In this document: positions 22,466 to 28,128 of the stretch, one piece after another | Layout: each line of letters begins with the position of its first letter | Position numbering within the stretch: position 1 is the stretch's first letter | Position numbers and translations under genes: made by a program | Notes under the pieces: generated by a model | Seen by the model: the letters and a program-made list of their open reading frames with translations, nothing else | Told to the model about the DNA's origin: nothing | The model's database searches: none | IMG/VR virus record: IMGVR_UViG_3300006037_000026 | Location: 1-28,128 of that record | From: a virus | Direction: 5' to 3' (one strand) | DNA: 28,128 bases

Positions 22466-22694
22466 GTTTGGAACTTCAATATTGGCCAAAAAGAGGGGTA
22501 TAACTTCAATATTGAGGCCTCAAAATCGCCTTCAGTGTTGAAGTTATACCCCCTCAATATTGAAGTTCCAAAAACGGACTCTAAGCGGGATGCACCAATT
22601 CAGGGCACAAAAAGTGCTTGGAACTCTACTATTGGCCTCAAAAACAGGTTTGGAACTTCAATATTGACCCAAAAAACGAGGAACTTCAATATTG
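22451..22694. repeat. Eight-copy iteron-like array, core GGAACTTCAATATTG
   Basis: Copies on the plus strand start at 22451, 22470, 22500, 22620, 22652 and 22680; two are inverted at 22533-22547 and 22555-22569. Four (22470, 22555 inverted, 22652, 22680) are identical over 15 bases; 22451, 22500, 22533 and 22620 diverge. The copies at 22500 and 22533 are part of a perfect 15-bp inverted repeat (22495-22509 with 22538-22552). Such arrays bind initiators, partition proteins or repressors. The region is AT-rich and ends at a strong hairpin. Confidence 0.85.
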
Positions 22695-22707
22695 ACCCAA
22701 AAAATTT

Positions 22708-22752
22708 GCTTAAAAAAGAGGCACTCAGCCAAAAAATGCCTCTTTTTTAAGC
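22708..22752. terminator. Bidirectional terminator closing the iteron region
   Basis: A perfect 16-bp stem (GCTTAAAAAAGAGGCA at 22708-22723, inverted at 22737-22752) with a 13-nt loop. T runs lie within the stem on both strands, so it could stop transcription from either side. Confidence 0.75.
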
Positions 22753-23025
22753 ACCTTAGGCGATTCGGGAATTTAACCCTGTGGCAATCTCACTTTTATA
22801 GGCCTTTTTCAACACTTACTTACAGCTTTTGCAGCTTTTGCGTTGACAAGTCGCTCAAAAATCCTGGGAAATCCCGTTTTATAAACTCAATTTTGCAGAA
22901 TTTCTGTGTATAGATGTTTCCGGATTTACAAGTGAAGTTACAAAGCCTGTTCTAAATTGATAGCAGGCAAGCAAGGCCCAGCAAGGGTTTCAAGCCAATT
23001 CCTTCCTAAAAAAAATCAAATAAAG
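22753..23025. other. AT-rich noncoding stretch
   Basis: I see no gene. A consensus TTGACA is present at about 22843, but no -10 box lies at a suitable distance (TATAAA is 31 bases away). GATAGCAGGC at about 22960 resembles the late -10 context GATTRTAGCAGGA on the minus strand but lacks the TAYAAT core. Confidence 0.4.
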
Positions 23026-23190
23026 CTCTACCACTCAAGGGGACCAATCTATAGAGCCTAATTTTTTTTACGTTTTTCTAAACAGTCCCTTAAAGCTCCA
23101 ACTTTTGTTGAAAGTAAACCTTTTAGGAGCCTGTTTGAAAAACGTTTTCTTTTTTTAGGCCAAAGCAAGCGCACCCCTTGAGTGGTAGAG
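23026..23190. repeat. 165-bp nested inverted repeat
   Basis: Outer arms CTCTACCACTCAAGGGG (23026-23042) and its inverse (23174-23190) are perfect over 17 bp. Inside lie further arms: GCCTAA / TTAGGC, ACGTTTTTC (23070-23078) with GAAAAACGT (23137-23145), AAACAG / CTGTTT, and GCTCC / GGAGC, closing on a CAAC-TTTT-GTTG loop. The whole can fold as one long interrupted stem, as DNA cruciform or RNA, 45 bases before the accessory operon. Confidence 0.7.
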
Positions 23191-23233
23191 TTCCACCCCC
23201 CCAATCCCTCCAATCCTTCCCTGAAAGCCTTCC

Positions 23234-23521
23234 ATGCTCTTCATCAAACACACTAGAACCAACGTCATCAGAGCAAGAGTCCTAGACTTGCTCCAGGATG
23301 AGGTGCCACGAACAGCCTTGGAGATTGGGCAAGACTTGATCTACGAGAAGACTCCCGGAGCCCTTCACGCACAACTTAGGAAAATGTGTGACGAATACCT
23401 GATTCATAAGACTAAGAAGAAGCTGCCCCGTTGGCACCCAAGAACAAAGCAGTGGGTCGAATTCACAACCACCGCCTACCTTATAGGCCCACCACCGCCC
23501 AAACAAGCCGAGTGGTTCTAG
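23234..23521 (+). CDS. Small winged-helix-like protein, first gene of accessory operon
   Basis: A 95-residue protein (MLFIKHTRTNVIRARVLDLLQDEVPRTALEIGQDL...). Residues 10-65 have the pattern of a winged helix: helix (VIRARVLDLLQ), turn, TALEIGQDLIYEKTPGALHAQLRKMCDEYLIHKTK as the helix-turn-helix with wing. The C-terminus is Pro-rich (GPPPPKQAEWF). It could be a DNA-binding regulator of this operon or of the nearby repeat region. The RBS is weak (GAAAG). The nested inverted repeat lies just upstream and is a candidate control element. Confidence 0.6.
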   Translation: MLFIKHTRTNVIRARVLDLLQDEVPRTALEIGQDLIYEKTPGALHAQLRKMCDEYLIHKTKKKLPRWHPRTKQWVEFTTTAYLIGPPPPKQAEWF

Positions 23522-23532
23522 GAGATGCCGCC

Positions 23533-24390
23533 ATGCCCGGTACCGCCACAAACATCCCCGCCACGGCCTCCAGCAGCCCCGCCAGCAGCCCTGACATAAG
23601 ACTTGCTACCCAGCCCTCAGAAACCCTTGCTGAGGCCCCTGAGGCTCAACAATCCAGACAGGACGCACTTGCCTTAAGCACCCTGCTCTTAGGCACCATG
23701 AGCGGGACAAGCTCTCGCGGAGAAACCTTGCTAGGCACCCTGTTCGACGCCACTCTAGGCCGTCTCTTCGCCGTCTCTTCACCCGACCCCAGCAATTCGG
23801 CCCCCGTGCCCATCTGGCACGCCTCACAAGACCCTATGGTGCCCGTCCACGGCCACGGACAAAGCCCACCACCCACAGAAGGCCCACGTATGCCACCCAT
23901 CGCCTGGCCAGGCCCCTCCAGCGGGCCTAATCCCGCCCTCACGTCCGACACGTCCCTCACGTCCGACACGTCCGACACGTCCGACACACAACTTGCACCC
24001 CGGCAACCCGCACCCCTCCACACCCAACGCACCATGTTGGAAAGGGGCACCCGCGTCATCATATGGAAGGAAACGCCGCGTCAACCCAGCTACAAGATCA
24101 TGGAGACTTGGCTGGGCTGGGTCACCTACGGCCCAACAGGCCAAGACCGAACCTTCAACACACTTGCTGAGGCCGAAACGCACATGGAATCCCTGTGTAC
24201 GTTCAGCCGTTTTGTGGCGGACAGAACCAACCACAGAGACTTCTTTGCACTGATTGAAGAGGACGGTTATTGGACTAACAGCCGCGAAACGTTTGAAGAA
24301 GCGGAGCGCAGCAAACGTTGGACAGAAAACAGCCGAATTGTGTATGTGTCCCAACTTGCAAAGCTGTGGGAAAACGGAGAGGTGTATTGA
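23533..24390 (+). CDS. Pro/Ser/Thr-rich protein with C-terminal folded domain, unknown function
   Basis: A 285-residue protein; ATG 23533 is chosen because GGAG lies eight bases upstream, 11 bases after the previous stop. About the first 170 residues are low complexity and probably disordered (Pro, Ser, Ala, Thr), including a TSD repeat from a 9-bp tandem array. The last 120 residues look folded and aromatic (RTMLERGTRVIIWKETPRQ, YGPTGQDRTFNTLAEAETHM, NHRDFFALIEEDGYWTNSRETFEEAER). The family is not recognised. It is followed after two bases by the first repeated-domain gene. Confidence 0.65.
   Translation: MPGTATNIPATASSSPASSPDIRLATQPSETLAEAPEAQQSRQDALALSTLLLGTMSGTSSRGETLLGTLFDATLGRLFAVSSPDPSNSAPVPIWHASQDPMVPVHGHGQSPPPTEGPRMPPIAWPGPSSGPNPALTSDTSLTSDTSDTSDTQLAPRQPAPLHTQRTMLERGTRVIIWKETPRQPSYKIMETWLGWVTYGPTGQDRTFNTLAEAETHMESLCTFSRFVADRTNHRDFFALIEEDGYWTNSRETFEEAERSKRWTENSRIVYVSQLAKLWENGEVY
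23941..23985 (+). repeat. Five 9-bp tandem repeats (ACGTCCGAC)
   Basis: Five in-phase 9-bp units ACGTCCSWC, with the second unit variant (ACGTCCCTC), encode TSD-TSL-TSD-TSD-TSD in the disordered part of the Pro-rich protein. The unit length keeps the reading frame, so copy number could vary by slippage without breaking the gene. Confidence 0.85.
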
Positions 24391-24392
24391 AA

Positions 24393-24737
24393 ATGAGTCA
24401 ACTTGCTAAAGGATTTCCCATGATCTACCCTAAAATTGACCTGCCATCGCACCTTAAGCCTGCGATGCAGAACCTGTACTTCTACTACAAGCGCACCTAC
24501 ACAGGCATTTATCTGTGCTTCGCGGCATCCGAGGCTAATTTTCAGGGAATTCTCTCAGAGAACGATCAGCTGGGAATCGAAAATCTGATAGCAGACTCAC
24601 TTGAAGATTGGAGTTTTCTGAGCAGCTGGTTGTTCGAGAAGAATATCCACCAGAAAGCCGGATGGCTAGACGCCCTATCCCTCGACCAGGAACGCCAATT
24701 CAGAATCGACTGGATGAAGGAGATATTGAAATGCTGA
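24393..24737 (+). CDS. Repeated-domain family protein, single copy (A)
   Basis: A 114-residue protein from ATG 24393 (GAGAGG upstream). It is one copy of a domain that recurs in this operon: PSHLKPAMQNL, then GIYLCFAAS, then IENLIADSLEDW, LSSWLF and a final FRIDWMKEIL. The same landmarks occur at 25236 and three times at 25570. The pattern (short N-terminal helix, Y/W-L-C-F/L-A hydrophobic helix, D/E-A/S-L helix, terminal R-x-D-W-L/M helix) implies an all-helical fold of about 100 residues. I do not recognise a known family. It overlaps the cupin-like gene by seven bases. Confidence 0.75.
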   Translation: MSQLAKGFPMIYPKIDLPSHLKPAMQNLYFYYKRTYTGIYLCFAASEANFQGILSENDQLGIENLIADSLEDWSFLSSWLFEKNIHQKAGWLDALSLDQERQFRIDWMKEILKC

Positions 24738-25234
24738 ATCACATCAAAACGATGGCGCACAGCCCGTTGCGCAATTACAGAATCCCAGGCTTGACAAGCA
24801 GCTTAGTCAGAAACGTGCGCCTGTTTGAGTGCGAAAGAAGCCATGAAGAGGCTATTGTGCCGCACTCACACCGCTTCGATTTTCAATGTCTTGTCCTAAG
24901 AGGTGTTGTGCGGAATGTGTTGTGGTTACCGAACGCTCAAGGTGATCTGTTCTCACTTTCTACTCTGGAGTACGGAAACAAGCCGGGCGAGTACACACAA
25001 ACCAGGGGTACCGCACAAGGTTACTTCAGCCGCAGTGAAACACGGTACATGGAAGGCGACACTTACGGTATGCGCCACACCCAGATTCACTCCATCTTCT
25101 TTGAACGTGACACGGCAGTGCTCTTCTTTGAAGGGCCTGAATTGACCAACGAAACTTGCATTCTTGAGCCTGTCTCGAATGGCAAGGCTGTTCCGACCTT
25201 TGAAACCCGTCCTTGGATGTTCCAGAAAGATTAA
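24731..25234 (+). CDS. Cupin-like protein
   Basis: A 167-residue protein from ATG 24731 (AAGGAG eight bases upstream; the frame to 24608 has no RBS). PHSHRFDFQCLVLRGVVRNVLW is a good cupin motif 1 (H-x-H...G), with a plausible second part HTQIHSIFFERDTAVLFFEGP, where the His and Phe residues fit motif 2. Cupins are small beta-barrels that often bind a metal; enzymatic or sugar-binding roles vary, so the substrate cannot be told. It lies between two repeated-domain genes and overlaps the first by seven bases; it ends one base before the next ATG at 25236. Confidence 0.7.
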   Translation: MLNHIKTMAHSPLRNYRIPGLTSSLVRNVRLFECERSHEEAIVPHSHRFDFQCLVLRGVVRNVLWLPNAQGDLFSLSTLEYGNKPGEYTQTRGTAQGYFSRSETRYMEGDTYGMRHTQIHSIFFERDTAVLFFEGPELTNETCILEPVSNGKAVPTFETRPWMFQKD

Positions 25235-25235
25235 T

Positions 25236-25568
25236 ATGTTCAAATTTCTGCTTCGGAAACCGAAGTTCCCTGAACTTGCCCTCCCGAGCCACCTCAAACC
25301 TGCCCTGCGAATGGTGGAAGAGGTGTTTCTGCAACAAGATATGCAGTGGTTGTGTCTGGCAGTAGACACAGCACGTCGTAAAGGCAAGATTACAGAGCAG
25401 GAGGGTCAGGAGCTTGACCCGTACATCAAGAAAGCCCTGGGTTGCTCCTTTCTGACCTCTTGGTACATCAAGGAGGGCGGCAAGTCCCACTTGTGGCTGG
25501 ACAACCTGACCTACGAAGACTGCCGCAACCTGCGAATCGACTGGCTGGATCACCTCTTGAAAGACTGA
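25236..25568 (+). CDS. Repeated-domain family protein, single copy (B)
   Basis: A 110-residue protein with the same landmarks as the gene at 24393: LPSHLKPALRMVEEV, then QWLCLAVDTARRKGKIT, then DPYIKKALG, SFLTSWYI and a terminal LRIDWLDHLL. The shared PSHLKPA and R-I-D-W motifs make paralogy with copy A clear. ATG 25236 has only GAAAG upstream; the longer frame from 25164 lies inside the cupin-like gene. It ends one base before the next gene (ATG 25570). Function unknown. Confidence 0.75.
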   Translation: MFKFLLRKPKFPELALPSHLKPALRMVEEVFLQQDMQWLCLAVDTARRKGKITEQEGQELDPYIKKALGCSFLTSWYIKEGGKSHLWLDNLTYEDCRNLRIDWLDHLLKD

Positions 25569-25569
25569 A

Positions 25570-26541
25570 ATGAACAAGCACCCAACCACCAAACTGCCCA
25601 AAACCCTTGAAGGTACCTTCAAACTGTTGCAAGCTCATTATGAGAAGGTTGAAACTACTTACCTGTGCTTTGCCTTGGCGAGCCTCTTTGAACTTGAGGA
25701 AATCACAGTAGCCCAATACCATGAAGCCAAAACCTTCATCGAAGATTGTCTGGGCGGACCCCTCAACGATTTGGGCGGTTACTACCTCCGCCAAGGTGTG
25801 CGAGTGTCAGACAAAAGAGCCATCCGCAAGGACTGGCTCAACTGGCTACTTGCAAACGTCGCAAACGTCGCAAACGTCGCAAACGTCGAGTCCGACTACA
25901 TTCTGCCAAGCCTGCCAATGCCTGAAAACTTGCGTCCGGTGTTTGAAATGGTGCGGAACAGGTTGCAGCACCAGCGTTTCCCCTACATCTGCTTTGCTCT
26001 GCGTGACTTGGAGGATGATGGGTGTATTACCTATACTCAACACCAAGCTGCAAAAGACTTCATCATGGACGCCTTCGAGGGGCTCACCACGGAATTGGTC
26101 GAGTACATGATGAAAAAGGCGGGCTGCACAGACCGCGAAGACATGCGGCAGTGGAAGATGAAGTATGACCAGCGCCAGACACGCATCGACTGGTTGGACA
26201 AGATGCTTGCTCGACCGATGCCGGAAACGGAGCCAAAACGCCGCTTCCCCGACACACCTTGCCCAATGCACATCAAGGCAATTTTCCGCAAGCTGGACTA
26301 CAACCCAAAATCCGGAGACATGACGTTCCTGTGCCTCTACATCGCCAACGCGTGCTCCTTAAGATGGATTGAAAAGGAGTACGCTGTCGATTTCATCAAC
26401 AAGGCGTTGGGCGAGCAAGGTTATAGAAGTAATACCCGCACCTTGAACCTGTGGCTGGAGAATGAGCATGGCTCGAAACAGCAAGATGTTAACCAAAACC
26501 GTAAGGAGTGGATCGAGTGGATCGAATGGCTGAAGTCCTGA
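25570..26541 (+). CDS. Three-copy repeated-domain protein
   Basis: A 323-residue protein made of three consecutive copies of the domain seen alone at 24393 and 25236. Copy 1 (residues 1-94): TYLCFALASLFELEEIT, TFIEDCLGG, AIRKDWLNWLL. Copy 2 (about 108-215): MPENLRPVFEMV, PYICFALRDLEDDGCIT, DFIMDAFEG, TRIDWLDKML. Copy 3 (about 226-323): MHIKAIFRKL, TFLCLYIANACSLRWIE, DFINKALGE, KEWIEWIEWL. An in-phase ANV tandem repeat (25852-25887) links copies 1 and 2. It probably arose by fusion of paralogues. The function is unknown; a scaffold or multivalent binding protein is possible. Confidence 0.75.
   Translation: MNKHPTTKLPKTLEGTFKLLQAHYEKVETTYLCFALASLFELEEITVAQYHEAKTFIEDCLGGPLNDLGGYYLRQGVRVSDKRAIRKDWLNWLLANVANVANVANVESDYILPSLPMPENLRPVFEMVRNRLQHQRFPYICFALRDLEDDGCITYTQHQAAKDFIMDAFEGLTTELVEYMMKKAGCTDREDMRQWKMKYDQRQTRIDWLDKMLARPMPETEPKRRFPDTPCPMHIKAIFRKLDYNPKSGDMTFLCLYIANACSLRWIEKEYAVDFINKALGEQGYRSNTRTLNLWLENEHGSKQQDVNQNRKEWIEWIEWLKS
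25852..25887 (+). repeat. Four exact 9-bp tandem repeats (GCAAACGTC)
   Basis: Four perfect copies encode ANV-ANV-ANV-ANV, exactly at the junction between repeated domains 1 and 2. Like the 9-bp array at 23941 it keeps the frame and contains ACGTC. It looks recent and may vary in copy number, changing the linker length. Confidence 0.9.
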
Positions 26542-26804
26542 TTACACCAGAAGTCCTTCGCAATGTTGCGGAGGCTTACTACCGCAAGCCAGATCGACTG
26601 GAATGCTCAGCTGGCTTATGTCATGCGTTGGATGAATTGCAGGGCGTCAATTACGGCACAACGGAAACCTTCCTGAAGAAGGTTACCATGAGCCGTGACT
26701 GGAAACGGCATGCCATCTACCTGAGAGGTGATTGGGAGCAGAAGGCACTGTTCCTGCTCCTACTTGCCGAGTGGATGGAACTTGACCCGGAGTACTTCAA
26801 ATGA
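26517..26804 (+). CDS. Small protein, possibly divergent member of the repeated-domain family
   Basis: A 95-residue protein. GTG 26517 is preferred because a perfect AAGGAG lies eight bases upstream; the later ATG 26526 is 17 bases away from it. It overlaps the end of the three-copy gene. The sequence TPEVLRNVAEAYYRK, then CSAGLCHALDELQGV, then FLKKV, and a Leu-rich C-terminal helix (LFLLLLAEWMEL) loosely repeats the family landmarks (LxP helix, LC-x-A-L, aromatic helix). Homology is uncertain. It ends in ATGA shared with the 22-codon remnant. Confidence 0.6.
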   Translation: MDRMAEVLITPEVLRNVAEAYYRKPDRLECSAGLCHALDELQGVNYGTTETFLKKVTMSRDWKRHAIYLRGDWEQKALFLLLLAEWMELDPEYFK

Positions 26805-26869
26805 AACACCTCAGCTCCCACCAAGGCGTACTTGCCATGTTTGACAAAGCAATTAAGGCTGCATTATGA
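26801..26869 (+). pseudogene. 22-codon remnant of a DUF6197-like gene, still with start, RBS and stop
   Basis: MKHLSSHQGVLAMFDKAIKAAL matches the C-terminus of the next gene (HTHEGVMALFDKAIKEAT); the DNA shares TTTGACAAAGCAAT. GGAG lies eight bases upstream and ATGA overlaps connect it to both neighbours (26801-26804, 26866-26869). It looks like the last codons of a paralogue whose front part was deleted, kept as a translatable coupling minigene. Confidence 0.65.
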
Positions 26870-27198
26870 CACCCAAAGAAGTTCTTATTAAGGCGAAAGC
26901 CTTGATCGCTGACCGCAGAAACTGGATTCAAGGTATGGAAGCGAGAGCCGCCAGTGGACAGCCTCTTCCACCAGAACACCCAAGTGCTTGCAGGTTTTGT
27001 TCAATTGGTGCGGTTGAACGAGTGCTTGCGCCGCTTCCAGCTGCTGAGCACTACCGACTGAAAGAGCAGACGCTCAACGAGATTGAAAGCCACATCACCA
27101 CTTCAGCCGTAATTGGCAAGTTGTGGCGATTCAACGACAGCCATACACATGAAGGTGTGATGGCACTTTTTGACAAAGCAATCAAGGAAGCAACATGA
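26866..27198 (+). CDS. DUF6197-like small protein
   Basis: A 110-residue protein (MTPKEVLIKAKALIADRRNWIQGM...). It has the pattern of phage DUF6197-type proteins: helix and W near residue 20, a Cys-rich turn with CRFCSIGAVERVL (C-S-I-G), then helices and a final HTHEGVMALFDKAIKEA (N/D-x...h-x-E-x-V-x-x-x-D-x-A-I). The function of that family is unknown to me. AAGG lies seven bases upstream of ATG 26866. It is joined by ATGA to the remnant before it and to the next gene. Confidence 0.65.
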   Translation: MTPKEVLIKAKALIADRRNWIQGMEARAASGQPLPPEHPSACRFCSIGAVERVLAPLPAAEHYRLKEQTLNEIESHITTSAVIGKLWRFNDSHTHEGVMALFDKAIKEAT

Positions 27199-27581
27199 AC
27201 AAAGCTCGACTTCAAGAACTTGCGAACCTGCTTCGCAAGGTGCCACAAGACAAGTTCGATCTGCACAATTGGCGCGGCACGGCTAAAATCTACTGTGGTG
27301 CGTCTGAACTCACAGACGCCCACTTACAGGACGAAGCCTGCGGCACATCAGGCTGTGCTGTGGGTTGGGCCTGTGCCCACAAGCCGTTCCAAGATCAAGG
27401 CTTGAAGTGGGACGGTACGCCAAGTTTCGGTACTTTCCGAGCGTGGTGTGCTACTCGACAGTTCTTCGACCTGAATCCAGAGGGCTCACACCACCTATTT
27501 GACTCCGTTCACTATGTGGGCAAACCTACTCCGGCCCAAGTGGCTGACCGCATTGAAGATTACATCAGGAGAAACGCATGA
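27195..27581 (+). CDS. Small protein with GCAVGWA motif (DUF6197-related?)
   Basis: A 128-residue protein (MNKARLQELANLLRKVPQDKFDL...). The central CGTSGCAVGWACAHKPFQ has the C-A-V-G-W pattern seen in many small phage proteins and recalls C-S-I-G in the preceding gene, followed by an aromatic segment (FRAWCATRQFFDLNPEGSHHLFDS) and a C-terminal helix (TPAQVADRIEDYI). The domain is common in phage accessory operons, without a known function as far as I can tell. AAGGA precedes the ATG, and ATGA overlaps occur at both ends. Confidence 0.65.
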   Translation: MNKARLQELANLLRKVPQDKFDLHNWRGTAKIYCGASELTDAHLQDEACGTSGCAVGWACAHKPFQDQGLKWDGTPSFGTFRAWCATRQFFDLNPEGSHHLFDSVHYVGKPTPAQVADRIEDYIRRNA

Positions 27582-27850
27582 ACGACCAACGACGCAAAGC
27601 CATCAGCCTGCTGCTGGACAAGGTAACTGAAATGCGGACTACCGTAGAAGACCTCCGCAGTGAAATCGAAACCATCAAAGACGAGGAGCAAGAGTACTTC
27701 GACAACATGCCGGAAGGCTTGCAAGGCAGTGAAAAGGGCGACAAGGCTGGATCGACCATCGACAGTCTCGACACTGCCGTGCAGGCTATGGACGCCATCG
27801 AGACAGAACTTGAAGGGGCTGAAACCGCACTTGATGAGGCAATGTCATGA
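27578..27850 (+). CDS. Small coiled-coil phage protein
   Basis: A 90-residue acidic protein. Residues 1-38 (MNDQRRKAISLLLDKVTEMRTTVEDLRSEIETIKDEEQ) and the last 30 (IDSLDTAVQAMDAIETELEGAETALDEAM) are heptad-like helices flanking a conserved-looking turn, EYFDNMPEGLQGSEKGDKA. Proteins with the same DEEQ-x-Y/F-DNMPE-x-L-Q pattern recur in phages and plasmids, function unknown. GGAG lies seven bases before the ATG; ATGA overlaps join both neighbours. Confidence 0.7.
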   Translation: MNDQRRKAISLLLDKVTEMRTTVEDLRSEIETIKDEEQEYFDNMPEGLQGSEKGDKAGSTIDSLDTAVQAMDAIETELEGAETALDEAMS

Positions 27851-28110
27851 ATAATCAAGAATTCTTCACCAAAACCCTGAACCACTTGCGCAAGCAGGGT
27901 GTTGCTGCGATGGGGCCGAACGAGTACGGTGGTATGGAATGCAAATATCGAGGTGAAAATGGCACCTCTTGTGCAATTGGCTGTCACATTCCAGACGACA
28001 AGTACCAGCCCACAATGGAAGACCTGACGGTGAAGGCTCTGCTGAACACATACCCAGACCTGCAGCCCATCTTTGAAGGAACTGTCTGTGAAGAAGGCCC
28101 AACCCACTAA
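27847..28110 (+). CDS. Small protein with C-A-I-G motif
   Basis: An 87-residue protein (MNNQEFFTKTLNHLRKQGVAAM...). The core NGTSCAIGCHIPDDKYQP shares C-A-I-G with the genes at 26866 and 27195 and is a recognisable small phage family with an N-terminal helix, the Cys-turn, and an acidic helix (TMEDLTVKALLNTYPDL). GAGG precedes the ATG, and ATGA overlaps the previous gene. The remaining 18 bases to the window edge hold no gene start. Confidence 0.7.
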   Translation: MNNQEFFTKTLNHLRKQGVAAMGPNEYGGMECKYRGENGTSCAIGCHIPDDKYQPTMEDLTVKALLNTYPDLQPIFEGTVCEEGPTH

Positions 28111-28128
28111 TTGCTGCAATGCGCTGCT

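Noticed and set aside
22440-22700. CRISPR array
   Set aside because: Repeats are short, unevenly spaced and in both orientations, with no regular unique spacers and no cas genes; iteron-like is the better reading.
22843-22890. Promoter from TTGACA to TATAAA
   Set aside because: The gap between the hexamers is about 31 bases, far outside 16-19.
23606-24354. Several minus-strand frames over the Pro-rich gene
   Set aside because: Shadows of repetitive GC-rich DNA; no RBS and inconsistent with the plus-strand operon.
27565-28119. Minus-strand frame of 184 codons at the right end
   Set aside because: Antisense to three ATGA-coupled genes with good RBSs; low-complexity Ser-rich translation.

Overview
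The window is part of a tailed, siphovirus-like bacteriophage genome (free phage or prophage). Its left two thirds form a compact minus-strand late module in the usual head-to-tail order: HTH protein, probable small terminase, large terminase, portal, S49 head protease with a nested scaffold, decoration protein, major capsid, connectors, tail terminator, tail tube, frameshifted tail chaperones and tape measure. The tape measure runs off the left edge. There is no bacterial housekeeping gene, tRNA, integrase or lysis gene, so lifestyle cannot be read from the window. The host is not identified. Three exact DnaA boxes suggest a bacterial DnaA is used, and the GCTAT-N7-ATAGC repeats remind me of Burkholderiales intergenic DNA; that is only an impression.

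Minus-strand late region (19414 down to 1): four putative promoters with a TAYAAT -10 box precede the terminase, connector, tail-tube and chaperone units, and strong hairpin terminators separate several of them. A free-standing homing endonuclease on the plus strand (10407-12047), with its own promoter and terminator, splits the module between the small post-capsid gene and the connector genes. The tail chaperones use a textbook A AAA AAC -1 slippery site followed by a 12-bp hairpin. A terminator-like hairpin sits between them and the tape measure and contains the tape measure's ribosome binding site.

Control and replication region (19415-23233): the divergent intergenic region holds three 17-bp dyad repeats, three exact DnaA boxes (two as a 20-bp palindrome) and AT-rich palindromes. 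After one Ala-rich hypothetical gene (20236-20889) come hairpin-rich noncoding DNA, a probable decayed exonuclease on the minus strand, a three-gene small-protein operon, an eight-copy iteron-like array (22451-22694), a 16-bp-stem terminator and a 165-bp nested inverted repeat. This looks like a replication or maintenance region, but no initiator protein is recognised.

Plus-strand accessory operon (23234-28110): tightly packed small genes, many with ATGA overlaps. They encode a winged-helix-like protein, a Pro-rich protein, a cupin-like protein, a family built from a repeated domain of about 100 residues (single copies in two genes, three fused copies in a third, perhaps a divergent one in a fourth), and several small proteins with a C-[AS]-[IV]-G motif, including a 22-codon remnant of a lost paralogue. 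The repeated-domain family, the iteron array and a strand-biased ACTTGC word spread through both arms are the least explained and most interesting parts.
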